Shown: piece after piece, positions 11,529 through 21,474 of the stretch
Position numbering within the stretch: position 1 is the first letter of the stretch
Layout of the letters: each line of letters begins with the position of its first letter
Assembly (NCBI GenBank): GCA_025526935.1
Contig: JAHLKD010000005.1
Span: 372,001-436,000 of the forward strand
DNA length: 64,000 nt
Origin: Cladochytrium replicatum
Taxonomy: Eukaryota > Chytridiomycota > Chytridiomycetes > Cladochytriales > Cladochytriaceae
Direction of reading: 5' to 3'
Translations under genes and position numbers: made by a program
The notes under the pieces: model-generated
What the model was told of the DNA's origin: nothing
The model's input: the letters and a program-made list of their open reading frames with translations, nothing else
The model's database searches: none

Positions 11529-11835
11529 GAGCTCTCAGTCTTGTAAATATTGGTGGGAGTTTATGCTATGTGGTAATGGATGTCAAGTAATTTAAGTATG
11601 CGCTTATTATATCAAGGCTCCTAAATACAAAATATTGCAATTCCTAGGCGAATTCCAACAGAACAAATGTGGAGTCAGCATTCATTGTTCTCTGATGTCA
11701 AGAGCTGACTTATGTGCATCACCCACATCGATCGTTCTGGGGTGGCATTGCATGCTCTTCAGAATGAAATTGCTAGGATTGGTCTTTGGTTTAACATCAC
11801 TGTCTTATTGCATAGAAGCTCTATATATCAAACCA
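11529..11835. other. intergenic, convergent gene ends
   Basis: Between the P450 (+) and sulfite oxidase (-). No supported gene; presumably the two 3' UTRs. Confidence 0.5.
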
Positions 11836-13671
11836 CTACACTTGTTTTTGAGAACATTCCCCGCACTCACCTTCCAGGTTCACCTTCACGCGATGCCACC
11901 CATTCACAAGCACTCCCCGTACATTGTAAATCCCCACCATGCTCTCTGGTTGGGAATTGTAACTCTCGTCAACTGCCTTACACACAAACTCCACCTCCTT
12001 CCCAGCGTCTGCCTGACCAACGGGCACATGTGCCTCCCAAAGCGTCCATGCCCATGTAGGCTTGCCGTCCTTCGCATTTGTGTTCTTCCCGCGAGGAAGA
12101 TCTTCGGGTGCTTTAATGAGGTCCGCTGCGTGCCATGTCTTCCCACCATCGCTCGAAACATCCAAACGTTCAATGCCACGCCCACCACCGGAGTACGCAT
12201 ATCCTTTGACCGTAACAGTCGAGGTTGGGCCAGATCGATTGAAGCATGTTGCAGCGGAAACGATCGCGGACTGCACCGGAGTCTCTTGGATCGAGCCGGC
12301 ATGAGAGTAGTCCTCCTCCGTTGGGTTTCCGAGACTTGGCTGGAAACCTTTGTAATCCTTCCGTTGCCAATGGGAAGTGCTCTCCTCGGTGTCGAGGGAA
12401 ATAGATGAGAGCCATTTAACACTACGGGCTGCAACAACGCCAGGGATGATTACACGCACTGGGGCACCGTGGTCCGGTGGAATTGGCTCGCCGTTCATGT
12501 GTGTCGCAAGAAGAACATCCGATGAAGGGTTCAGAGCTTTGGCGAGAGGTACAGAAGCGCCGTAGCCGTCGTGAGAAGTGAGAATGAGGTGTTTTTCGTT
12601 GAAAGCTTCCGGTGTGCTGTCGTACCCGGCGGCGGCAAATACATCTCGGAGAAGCACACCAGTCCAGGTCGCAGTGCTGATGGCTCCCTGTTGCCAGAGA
12701 AGCCCTTTTGTTGGTTTGACTTCGTGCATTTCGGCACGGCGGTTTCCAGCGCACTGTAGCGTTGCAGTAATGGATGTTTGGGGGAGGCTAGCGAGCTCTT
12801 GCAAGGTAATGGAGTGAGTTTTTGTTTGGAATGCTCTTGAAAGAGGTTCAGCAGGTAAAACCACTTGGAGCTTGTAGGCTTCAGGGTCGATTTGAGGCAC
12901 AGGGAGGTGATTCCGAACAAAGAACTTCTCAGCTGGAGTGATGTACGAATCCAAGGCTCCTTTCGGGCTTTCGGCATTGCATGGCCGAGCAGAGCGAACG
13001 ATGAGAGACGGGTCGCGTATAGGGTCATTTGAAAAAAGGAGTTCAAGAGCAGCAGCATCTTCAGATCCTCGATCCACACCGGCAGAAGAATGGTCGAGGT
13101 CCCCAATGCGATAGGACTCCAGCAAATCTCGGGTAGATTCAGATTGGTGGATCGAGAAGACGTTCCAAAAGGGCTCGATAGATCGGCCGGCAGCCATCAA
13201 TATGCGAGATCCACCAGGATGCACTTCGACGAACTCTGTGATATCGTAGACACCACCTTGGTAGATAACCCATATTCCTTTCTCCACCGAGTTGTGCTCC
13301 CCTACTTCTGCTCTTGTGAAGTATGGCAGGCCAGTCTTTGGATTGACTTTATCAATCTTCTCCTTGGAACTTTTTCGCTCGAATCCCCTTTCGATGGCGA
13401 TAATTGCTGAATCTTCATCCCTGTTCCTCCCAAATCCAACGCTCTTCAATCGATGGACTATAAGCCCTTTCGAGCGCTCGTTCGATTCGGTGTGAATATT
13501 GCTCCAATATTTCCATCCTGCAAATCCCACAGCCACCGTTCCAACGATAACTGCCGCCGCTGTCCAAGAAGGAGGGCCAAAAAGGTAGTTTGTGGCCGTA
13601 CGTGAAGATTCTGATCGAGCAGCGGAGGATGAGTTTGCACGCTGGAAGCAGAACTTTAGCGAGTTCAACAA
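11836..13671 (-). CDS. sulfite oxidase
   Basis: Molybdenum-cofactor enzyme oxidising sulfite to sulfate in the mitochondrial intermembrane space. One long frame of about 610 codons. Order: mitochondrial presequence (about 1-30), a TM segment (WTAAAVIVGTVAVGFAG), a cytochrome b5 domain with heme motif EVHPGG (about 95-190), a molybdopterin domain with ligand Cys in ATLQCAGNRR, GVLLRDV and WL..I, and a C-terminal Mo-co dimerisation domain (VTVKGYAYSGGGR, TWAWTLWEAHVP). There is no in-frame ATG between the stop upstream of 13671 and the presequence-like region. An acceptor-like TTCTGCTTCCAG inside that region suggests a short first exon lies further upstream. The enzyme itself is near certain; the 5' end is not. 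Confidence 0.92.
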   Translation of the reverse strand: MLNSLKFCFQRANSSSAARSESSRTATNYLFGPPSWTAAAVIVGTVAVGFAGWKYWSNIHTESNERSKGLIVHRLKSVGFGRNRDEDSAIIAIERGFERKSSKEKIDKVNPKTGLPYFTRAEVGEHNSVEKGIWVIYQGGVYDITEFVEVHPGGSRILMAAGRSIEPFWNVFSIHQSESTRDLLESYRIGDLDHSSAGVDRGSEDAAALELLFSNDPIRDPSLIVRSARPCNAESPKGALDSYITPAEKFFVRNHLPVPQIDPEAYKLQVVLPAEPLSRAFQTKTHSITLQELASLPQTSITATLQCAGNRRAEMHEVKPTKGLLWQQGAISTATWTGVLLRDVFAAAGYDSTPEAFNEKHLILTSHDGYGASVPLAKALNPSSDVLLATHMNGEPIPPDHGAPVRVIIPGVVAARSVKWLSSISLDTEESTSHWQRKDYKGFQPSLGNPTEEDYSHAGSIQETPVQSAIVSAATCFNRSGPTSTVTVKGYAYSGGGRGIERLDVSSDGGKTWHAADLIKAPEDLPRGKNTNAKDGKPTWAWTLWEAHVPVGQADAGKEVEFVCKAVDESYNSQPESMVGIYNVRGVLVNGWHRVKVNLEGECGECSQKQV

Positions 13672-14199
13672 TATGAGGTAGTCGCTTGTCAGCTCACTAT
13701 TCCTGCCAGAAATGGTCGCTCATATTGAGATCGAATTGAGAGCCGAAGTGAATAATTTGGGCGAACTCCCTGGAGACAGTCTATTTGCCGCCTCAGTTTG
13801 CAGGCACTGATCGACATGGCAGTAGGCAACGACGAGTATGAGATGGATGAATTGAAAAAGGCAAGGAGAGTGATTTCTAGTGTTTTCATGTTGTCAGCAA
13901 AGATATCTACGAGCTCCACCTTGCCATGCGCAAAGAACATACCGCAAGGTTTGTGTGATGTCGCGATTTGGTGCTGTGGTGGTGAATTCTCTCTGCCAGC
14001 CAAGCCACTGTGGGGTAGAAGGTGATGGGGACGAATTCCGACGGGGCGAATGGTGGCCAACATTGAACTCGTGTTATAATCAAATGGAGATATTTATACA
14101 GATCTAGATATCAACCCCTGGTCAATATGCACTGCTGCTCAACTCACACCTGTCGCATCGGCATCGGCAGATGCAACACAAGTCACCAACGCCGACACC
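13672..14199. other. intergenic
   Basis: Upstream of sulfite oxidase. It likely holds that gene's first exon: an ATG on the minus strand near 13724 precedes a GTGAGC donor-like site, but the phases did not fit. Nothing else supported. Confidence 0.4.
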
Positions 14200-14401
14200 T
14201 TAATCCAAGTCCACAATCGAATCCTGCACCAAACTCGTGGCCCACTCCACCATAGCCGCACCGGCCGTACTAAATCTTCCCGGCTGAAGGTCTTCCGTGG
14301 CATTCGTTGCTATTCCGAAAGGCAACACAATGTTACACCTAATCCCTTGGTCGACGTGATGCTGCAATGCTCCGGGTAAGATCAAGTTTTCGCCGGACCT
14401 G
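14200..14401 (-). other. unidentified terminal exon
   Basis: A minus-strand frame ending at 14200 starts directly after a strong acceptor (polypyrimidine TTTTTTCCAG). It reads SGENLILPGALQHHVDQG, NIVLPFGIATNATEDL, then a stop. An upstream exon around 14455-14500 may contribute. It looks like a real last exon of a gene whose other parts are lost or unrecognised. I do not recognise the family. Confidence 0.35.
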
Positions 14402-14589
14402 GAAAAAATGTTGAGTCAAATTTCAATAGTAAACTCAATGTAAAATACCTGCTGTAGCTCCCTTAACTGACGAAATGGAACCATCGTTGCTAAATACACT
14501 GGCCAAAAATTTGTGTTGCATTGGTTGACATACTTTTGCACAGAAAAATACTTGCCCTAAAACTTCTGAACATATTATTATTTATGACT

Positions 14590-15090
14590 ACTAAAAAACA
14601 ATAACTTTGCGTTGAGTACAAACTCATGAACTAACGTATCTTTTCCCTGCTTGAGCAAAGCTGCGGTGAAGCAGTCAGGTGCTGCTTTTCCGGCGTGGAG
14701 AAGAGCCTTGATCTTGTTGATTTGGGCTCGGTGGTAATCTGCGAAGTTGAGACACCTCGCTTCCACTGATATATAGAGTGATGACGTCAGTCGCTTTGGA
14801 GATGCCAGCCAGACGAGAAATCTCGATGTGGTTAAAGTAAACCTTCCCATACTCGGGATCTGTGATGTCACTGTACCGCACGCCGTAGATAGTTGCAAGA
14901 ATACTATTCGGGGAGAGCAACTTGAAGTTTCGTCGAAGCTCCACAGTTCCATTCCCGTTCTTAGTCCATCGAGAGATCAGAGCATCAACTTCCTCTTCGA
15001 GAGCGGGGCCAACTTTGGCAACAGCCGAATCAGTGAGAATGGCGTGTGCCGTCTTCCTGTATCTACGCCACGTAGAGCAGCAGTTCGGCA
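14590..15090 (-). pseudogene. cytochrome P450 fragment, helix C to G region
   Basis: Minus-strand fragment with P450 features: WRRYRKTAHAIL (helix C), EEEVDALI.RW, SPNSILATIYGVRY, GKVYFNHIEISRLAG and, after a small intron or frame change near 14770, NFADYHRAQINKIKALL. The N-terminal anchor, I-helix, K-helix and heme loop are all absent. It directly abuts the reductase fragment at 15100-15580 in the same orientation, giving a reductase-then-P450 order not seen in self-sufficient P450s. It is best read as a relic from rearrangement of a P450 cluster. Confidence 0.7.
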
Positions 15091-15099
15091 ACCAAAGTA

Positions 15100-15580
15100 G
15101 AGATGAGCTTCGCCTTTTGCGCCGGTCAGCTCACGGAGCTGCAAGAATCCAAGGAACGGAGCGAGTCCAGTGCTCCGCAGATTATCACTAATGGTGTGGA
15201 GGGATCCGCCGGAAAGCGGAAAGTGTCTTCAACGCGGAGGACACGGGCACTGATTTGAGCCGGAGTCGGAGTCGAGCGAGCTATAAAGCCCGACGATTGA
15301 CCGTAGTAGTTTTTGATGTTGCAGATGTGGGGTTCTTTACACGATCAGCGACGACTCCGACAGTCAAGGCCGCAATGTTTTCCTTGCCAACTGCTTGGCA
15401 GCATGGAGGAAAGCCTCGATGAGCTCATAGACGGTGCGATACATGCTCACGAAGCGCTCGAATTCTTCTTTGGAGCCAGGGTCAGGGAGTTTGCGCTGTT
15501 GAAGTTTAGTTTTCTTCTAAAAGTTTTATTTGAAAAACGAAAAGAAGGCAGTGTAAAAGACTTATGTCGACTGGGAGTAT
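15100..15580 (-). pseudogene. P450-reductase FAD/NADPH-domain relic
   Basis: Minus-strand remnant of a diflavin reductase of the kind fused to CYP505 P450s. Readable blocks are MYRTVYELIEAFLHAAKQ, LTVGVVADRV, TPAQISARVLRVEDTFRF, PADPSTPLVIIC, GLAPFLGFLQLREL and GEAHLYFGCR. They occupy different frames: a shift lies before QSSGFIARS, another removes the conserved G-T of the GTG.APF loop, and a stop follows KTLRP. The end of the NADPH domain is missing. The N-terminal P450 half of the same gene type lies at 19834-20884 on the same strand, with LINE sequence between; the heme and FMN portions are gone. Confidence 0.75.
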
Positions 15581-15589
15581 AAACCTTCA

Positions 15590-17450
15590 ACCCATTCGTT
15601 CTTGATGGAATGTTTATCCAATTATGCTATGTTTGCTGTCTTTCTTTGTTCAGCTTTCAAAACCTATTTTTGTTCAGGTTTGTCCCCCTCTGCCTGGAAT
15701 GCCGGCTTGTTGTTACCTGTTTGGAAGAATAAGGGTTCCATTGGTGATATTAGTCAATACCGCCCCATCACTTTAACCAACGTTGATAGAAAATTATTGA
15801 GCATACCCTCCTTCCTTCCTATGCTTGTAGCTTATGTTAGTAAACTTGTTCCCGCCCAAGCTGGCTTCCAAGCCAATCGTTCAGGTGTTGAGTGTGTTTT
15901 TGCATTAGGTGCTATCCTTCGACAGGCTTCCCACACTGCTCTGCCTTATTGTGTTATTTTCTTAGACATTAACACTGCTCAGCCTTATTGTGTTATTTTC
16001 TTAGACATTAACACTGCTCTGCCTTATTGTGTTATTTTCTTAGACATTAACACTGCTCTGCCTTATTGTGTTATTTTCTTGGACATTAAAGCAGCTATGA
16101 CACTGTGCATTGGCCTCTTTTGTGGGAATGTCTTCATCAAGTTCCCAGAGTTCCAAACTGTTTGATCTCTGCTTTGATGAGCATGTTTGATCATTGTTCT
16201 TCTCAGGTTGTTGTGGAGAATCGTGATTCTGATTTGTTTTTGCTTCTGTGAGGTCTTGTTCAAGGTTCCGTTTTGTCTCCGTTTTTGTACTCAGTTTTTC
16301 ATCAATCGTCTAGCACAGCTCCTTCGACGTGAATCTTCTCATCTTGCTAGGTTTTCTATTAATACTCCTGTTTTCAATTCGTCAGTTTTTGCTGATGACA
16401 TAGCTTTGTTTTCTGCCACCCCTGAGTGAGCCCAACGTACATTGAAAATTTTTTGAAGATTTTGCTTTAGCTTCTCATTTTGTGTTTTCACCTTCAAAGT
16501 GTGCTGTGTTGTCGTCTCAGCGGTTGCCCACACTTGAAGCTTCATGGCTCTGCACTCCCTGTCGAGGCTTCTTTTAGGTACCTTGGTCACTATTTTACTA
16601 TTGCAGGATTTGATCTTGCTGCAACTGTTGATCATCGCTTAGATAAGGCTCGTGCCTCATTACATCTTTTTGCACCTTATGTCTCGTACTTTGGTCGGTC
16701 CGCTCCTCGTGTTGCCAGGTTGTTGTTTCTGTCTTTTATTCGACCTTCACTTGAGTTTGGTTTAGCACTTGTTTGGCCTTCTGCTGCTCAGCTTTGGTGC
16801 TCGAGCGTTTTTGTTATCATGCACTGTGTTGTCTGTTTTCGCTAGCCCATACCACTTCAAGTATTTGGCTTGTTGCTGTTTGAGCAAATTCCTACATTTG
16901 AGTTCAGGCTGAAGTACCTTCAGGCACGTGTTTTTGCTTGCTGGTCTAGTGATTCCAATCCTCTGTTGCCATCTGCTGTGCTGAAATTCTATTGGCCATC
17001 TCTAGTTGGTTACGGTTCATCTCCTTATGTTTCAGCTTGTCACAATGATCTCATTGTCCCCATGCCGGCTGTGCCCCACTTCATCTTGCATTTTCAGTCT
17101 TTAGCTGTTGCGCATTATGGACCAATTGCAGTTTTGTTTGCCCTGTCGGCGATTTGTAGGCGTAAGACAAAAGCAAATTTTTTTGATGACCCTAGTTCTT
17201 CATCAGTGCCTGCTCTTCTTAAACATGTGTCTCATGCTCGTCGCTGTGCTAATTTTTGTTCTTCAGCTAATGGTTTAGATTTTGATCCTCAGTCGTTAGC
17301 CAAATATGCTGATCATTTTGCAAGTGTCTACATGCTCATCCTGCTGACCCAGTCGCACCTTCAATTGTTCTATGTGATTTTCAGCTGCCATTGGATGTTG
17401 ACTCTTTTGTTCTAGCTATTAGGGACTGCCCTTTGGGTCTGCACTCTGCC
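15590..17450 (+). mobile_element. LINE (non-LTR) reverse transcriptase fragment A
   Basis: Decayed 5'-truncated non-LTR retrotransposon. RT landmarks in order: PSAWNAGLLLPVWKNKGSIG and YRPITL near 15680-15770, QAGFQANRSG, motif A FLDI.AA in a repeated segment (15935-16090), GLVQGSVLSPFL near 16253, catalytic FADDIALFS near 16386, FRYLGHYFT near 16570, and a thumb-like C-terminal region to about 17400. The pieces lie in several frames with stops, so it is dead. No endonuclease domain, poly-A tail or target-site duplication was seen. Clade not assignable by eye. Confidence 0.8.
15935..16090 (+). repeat. four-copy 39-bp tandem repeat within RT motif A
   Basis: Four consecutive copies of a 39-bp unit starting at 15935, 15974, 16013 and 16052, with few differences. 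Each encodes LPYCVIFLDINTA in the RT frame, so the period is a multiple of three and repeats the catalytic motif-A aspartate. The last copy ends FLDIKAA, the likely ancestral form. Confidence 0.9.
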
Positions 17451-17489
17451 CTGTGTCATGATCCTCTGCATGCAGAACTTTATCACCAA

Positions 17490-19830
17490 TTTCAGCTTTT
17501 CTTGCTCCATTGTTCTTGCAGCTTTCTCAGTCAATTTTTCGCAGTAGTCTTACTTCTACTTCGTGGAATCTTGGGCTTTTACACCCATTTTGGAAGCAAC
17601 GTGGCACTCTTGGTGACATTACTAATTATGGCCCCATTACTCTTTCGTGTGTTAATCGAAAAATGTTGAGAGCTTTGTTGCCACATCTTTATTCTGCTAT
17701 CTCGTCTGAACGCTCACTTGATGCTAAGGTTCGGCAGGACCGGGTTGGGTCCGGGTTAGAGTCAACCAGAAAAGAACCCGAATGTCGAGTCGTGTATGTA
17801 CGGGGACCCACCGGGTCACTGGTCTAAAGCTCGACCCGATAAGGGTTTTGCTTCTGGACCCAATACCTGATCCGGATCCGACCAAAAAACTTTCCTGAAA
17901 ACCTGCCTATCGGATTGGGTACAATTTGTCAATGGACCTGAACGCGACCGGGAAGACTCGAAAACCTGCTGATCCTTGCTTGATGCTGCCCCGGATTTCA
18001 GTCACGACAAATTGTCTAGCACTTTCCACCCAACAAAACTGTCTAGCACTTTCCATCCGCTTTCCATCACATTCCCCTTAAAATAGATAGAGAACTAAAC
18101 AGAAAATAATTACATGCTATAAAGTTCCAAAATCGAAGAAACTTAGCACAGGTGGTAAATCATCTGCACTCAACATTATGGAAAGGGATTCGATTCTCGT
18201 GTCGACCCTTATATTAATTTTTTGCCTGACAAAAACGTTTATGAAGAAAATAAAACAAAGTCAACTAGCTAGGGATGTATCTCTGTATGTCTAATGCCAA
18301 AGTTCCTTGGGTTGCTGGTTTTTGAGATATTCAAGCTGCTTATGACACTACCAATTGTGTAATTCTTTGGGCTGAGCTTCTTTCTAGGAGAGTACCACTG
18401 CCATTTGTTCTTGTTTTGAAATCTCTGTTTGATTTTTGCTCTTCCAGAGTGGTCGTTGCAAGCTGTTTCTCAGATGCTTTTGAGTTGATTAGAGGTTTGT
18501 TTCAAGGTTCTGTTCTAAGTCCACTTCTCTGTATCACTTTTCTGATCCTCTGCCTGGACTCCTCCGCCCATTTGCCCTCCTCTAACACTTTTTCATCCTG
18601 CCAAACCACACTACAATTCATTTTTTTTCAGATGATTTGGCTTTGTTTCCACTTACTTTGGATGCTATGCAGGTTCTTCTCTATGTTTGTGAACAGTTTG
18701 CCCAAGCTGGTGGTTTTTCTTTTGCTCCTTTGAAGTCTGTAATAATCACAAGAATTCCCATTGCTGCTAACTTGCTGTTTCGTGGTCAACCCCTGCCTGT
18801 CAAGACCTCATTTCGTTATTTGGGTTGCTTTTTCGGAGACAATGGATTTGATTTTTCACTAACTGTTTCACATCGAATTACCAAAGTGCGTGCAGCTTCT
18901 TTTGCTTTGCTTCCTTTTCCAAGGACGATTGGTTCTCATTCTCTGGTTGTGGTTCGTCATTTGTTTTTGTCTTTTATTCGAGCTACGCTTGAATTTGGAT
19001 TAGGTTATTCTTCCCTCCGTTGCTGTTTGTAAACCAGTAGTGACTTTATTTACCAAAGTTTGTGCCGATTTCTTCGCCTTTCATTTTCCACTTAAATAGC
19101 TGGGGTGTTGCTGTTTTTTAAGGATCCTGACTTTCAGTTTCAGCTTCAATCTCTGCAGTTTCAGATGTTTCAGCCTTGGTTGGATGATGATGCCCCTGAT
19201 ATGGTTCACTCTATGTTGTCATTCTTTCTTCACCAGGGAAAGCATTTTCGTTGTTCTGTTCCTTTAAATATCCCTTCTTCTTCCCAGCTGCAAATGTTGT
19301 AGTTCCCAAACCTTCTGATGTTATTGCAAATCACTTTCACCGCTTACCTTCATCTGCATATGGTTGCATAGGTGCCAGCTTCGCTCCCCTTGCATCTTCC
19401 CACCCCCATGCGCTAGCAATTGCTCCTCCATGCTTCCCAATTTTGTCAATCTTGAGGCTTCTGCAGTATCGTCTTGGATGTTTGTTTTATCACCCCCGCA
19501 AGCAGTGTTGTCGGTACCACGCTGCAACTCTCTCAAGATCTCTTGTTTCGGAGTGTTTGCATCTTGATCTGTTGTTGCCTCCTGTTTCTATTCCTGTTTT
19601 ACAGCTTCCACTTGATGTTGCAATTGATAGCCTTCGTCCACTTTAACCACTTCGCATTGTCAACCCAGCCAATCTTGCACCTGGTATCTCGTTTTCGTTG
19701 TCTTCATAAGATTTGGCTTCACTATATGGGTCTGCCATTAGAAATTTCTCCTCCAGACTCCCTCTTTGACCCTGCATTTGTGGATCTTTAACGGTTTCAT
19801 TTCTCATTATTTATTACTCACCTGTTTTTG
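17490..19830 (+). mobile_element. LINE (non-LTR) reverse transcriptase fragment B
   Basis: Second, diverged RT fragment in the same orientation as fragment A. Landmarks: TSWNLGLLHPFWKQRGTLGD (17545-17605), a break filled by the repeat at 17735-18300, then DIQAAYDT near 18335, GLFQGSVLSPLL near 18495, FSDDLALFP near 18628, FRYLGCFFGDNGFDF near 18810 and a C-terminal region resembling fragment A (PDFQFQLQSLQFQMF). Stops and frame changes show it is dead. Its 3' edge meets the CYP505 half-gene near 19830 without a visible poly-A tail. Similar order but clear divergence from fragment A argues for two insertions of related elements, not one duplicated element. Confidence 0.75.
17735..18300 (+). 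mobile_element. tRNA-like SINE candidate inside LINE B
   Basis: About 560 bp unlike the flanking RT sequence. It carries Pol III promoter-like elements: A box TAGCACAGGTGG at 18144-18155 (fits TRGYNNARNNGG), B box GATTCGATTCT at 18187-18197 and a T6 run at 18218-18223. The 5' part is unusual, with several GGGT/ACCC-type words (17740-17900). Flanks GATGCTAAGGTTC and AATGCCAAAGTTC (about 17719 and 18292) may be an aged target-site duplication. A cloverleaf cannot be closed, so it is not a working tRNA gene. Confidence 0.5.
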
Positions 19831-19833
19831 GGC

Positions 19834-20884
19834 AGCCTAGCCCACTGGCAATCAAGAAAGTGATGACCTGATCGCGAATGACAAGGTCAGTCATAGATGA
19901 CCTGCTGTCCGGGTCAACAGCGTTCAACATGAACCCGAGCAAATCCTTTCCAGAATCCTTTGCGTTGGGAGATTCCTTGCGAGCCTTGATCGATCGCATG
20001 AGCTGATGCTCACGCTCGTACTGGGCGTTGATTCTCATGGGCCAGTATTTCATGAATTGGGGGCGGTAGGCGCGAGCGAAAACTTCGTTGAGGGTGAACT
20101 TTAACATCGGGGGCTGTCAACGAGGTGGAAGTCGAAACCGCACCCAATCTAGTGGCGGAACAGCACGATGGCAATGAGATCACTGTGTGAATGTTATTAT
20201 GACTCATACCTTCCCGATAGTCTCGAAAGTGAAGCATGTGGTCCAAAAGTCCAATAACTTCCTCACCAGTCACGACAAAGTGGTCAAAGATCGCTGCCGT
20301 GCGTTGGGCTATTTCGCCCATCTCGACCGTGTACCGTTCGATAGCTTTAGGCGAGAAGGCGGGCATCAATAGCTTGTGCGCAAGCTTCCATGTAGGATCA
20401 TCCGAGTTGGTGGTGACTACAAAAGTATTTGAGACTAAAGTTTTGATATATCGGCATGGTTTACTCACACAATCCTTGTCCACCGACAGGTTTGACCCCA
20501 AAACCTTCTTGGTAAAGTATTCGGCTTTCTTGGCGAAGCTTTCTGCATACCTGCGTATATGGTCAGGTCTGGGTTAGACAAACTGCGCAGAAAGCATACT
20601 TTAGATCGTTAGTCGTGACGATATCGCGACCGAATATGGTCAAGTGCACCAAAGGGCCGTGATCAGAACGACGTTTCCTGAACTTGTTCAGCCTGTTTAA
20701 AGGAAAAGCTGAGCACCAATGAGCTTGTAAAGTCTCTCTGTTAGTTAACTTAAGGATCAGGGGTGATGTCAAACAAGGTTCCGACGATCGGGAGCGGTCG
20801 TGGACCAGGGATCGATTTGCTCGACCAGGTGAACAACCGCATATGCCCACTCGAGGTTCGCGAATGTGTCGACACTGCTCCCAT
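19834..20884 (-). pseudogene. CYP505-type P450, N-terminal half
   Basis: Minus-strand remnant of a self-sufficient fatty-acid hydroxylase (P450foxy/BM3 type). From an ATG at 20884: SIPGPRPLPIVGTLFDITPD, HGPLVHLTIFGRDIVTTND, YAESFAKKAEYFTKK, DDPTWKLAHKLLMPAFSPKA, IPGP-to-helix-C spacing as in CYP505, DLLGFMLNAVDP and the start of the I-helix (VIRDQVITFLIASG), where similarity stops near 19834. The first intron's donor reads TTAAGT where GTAAGT is expected, leaving a stop if unspliced. The rest of the I-helix, the heme loop and the FMN domain are missing; a reductase remnant lies beyond the LINE block. Ordinary introns elsewhere show it was once a functional gene. Confidence 0.8.
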
Positions 20885-21474
20885 TCGTATATTTCAAAGA
20901 AAAATTTGAGACGAAAGTTCAGACAATTCCAGATCAAGGTGCATTTGGTCGGCGAATACCTTTCTCCACGCCGAGTTTGGGGGAACCTGCGTCAATGAAA
21001 GAAATGGGAATAGACGGGATCTCCCGGCATTGGCGGGGCGTGGGCCGAATGATCACTCCTTCCTCCTCGTCGTCCGCCCTTTATCACCACTACTACGAAA
21101 CCGAGTGGTGAGGGCATTAGAACATCGAATGATTCAGCATGCTATATTACCTTCATTTCTATCCAGTGCCCACCAATTCGATGAAGCGGCGTTGAAAAAA
21201 TGCTCTGGTCTTTCTTCCTTCTCTATGACCCTCAAGTTGGGCAATAAAACACTGCGAACATATAATGGACGCGAATAAGGGGTGCACATCAATAGTTGAA
21301 CGAAGATATATCGTAACTTGATTTCTTTTCTCTTCTTTTTTTTCACGGTCTGCAAAACTCGTCCTCACCAAGAAACAGCAAATTGGTAAACATCCCAAAA
21401 ATAGAAAACACATTGCAAGACCGTTCAGAAACTCTAACCTGCAAATACTTTGTAAACCCATTTCCTGGCTTCCT
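20885..21474. other. intergenic
   Basis: Between the start of the broken CYP505 and the 3' end of the Frizzled-like gene. Short frames only; no supported feature. Confidence 0.5.

Noticed and set aside
14828-15191. Plus-strand 89-90-codon frames across the P450/reductase relic
   Set aside because: Antisense to recognisable P450 and reductase motifs on the minus strand.
18144-18200. Functional tRNA gene
   Set aside because: A and B boxes are present, but acceptor and T stems do not pair, so only a tRNA-like SINE head is proposed.
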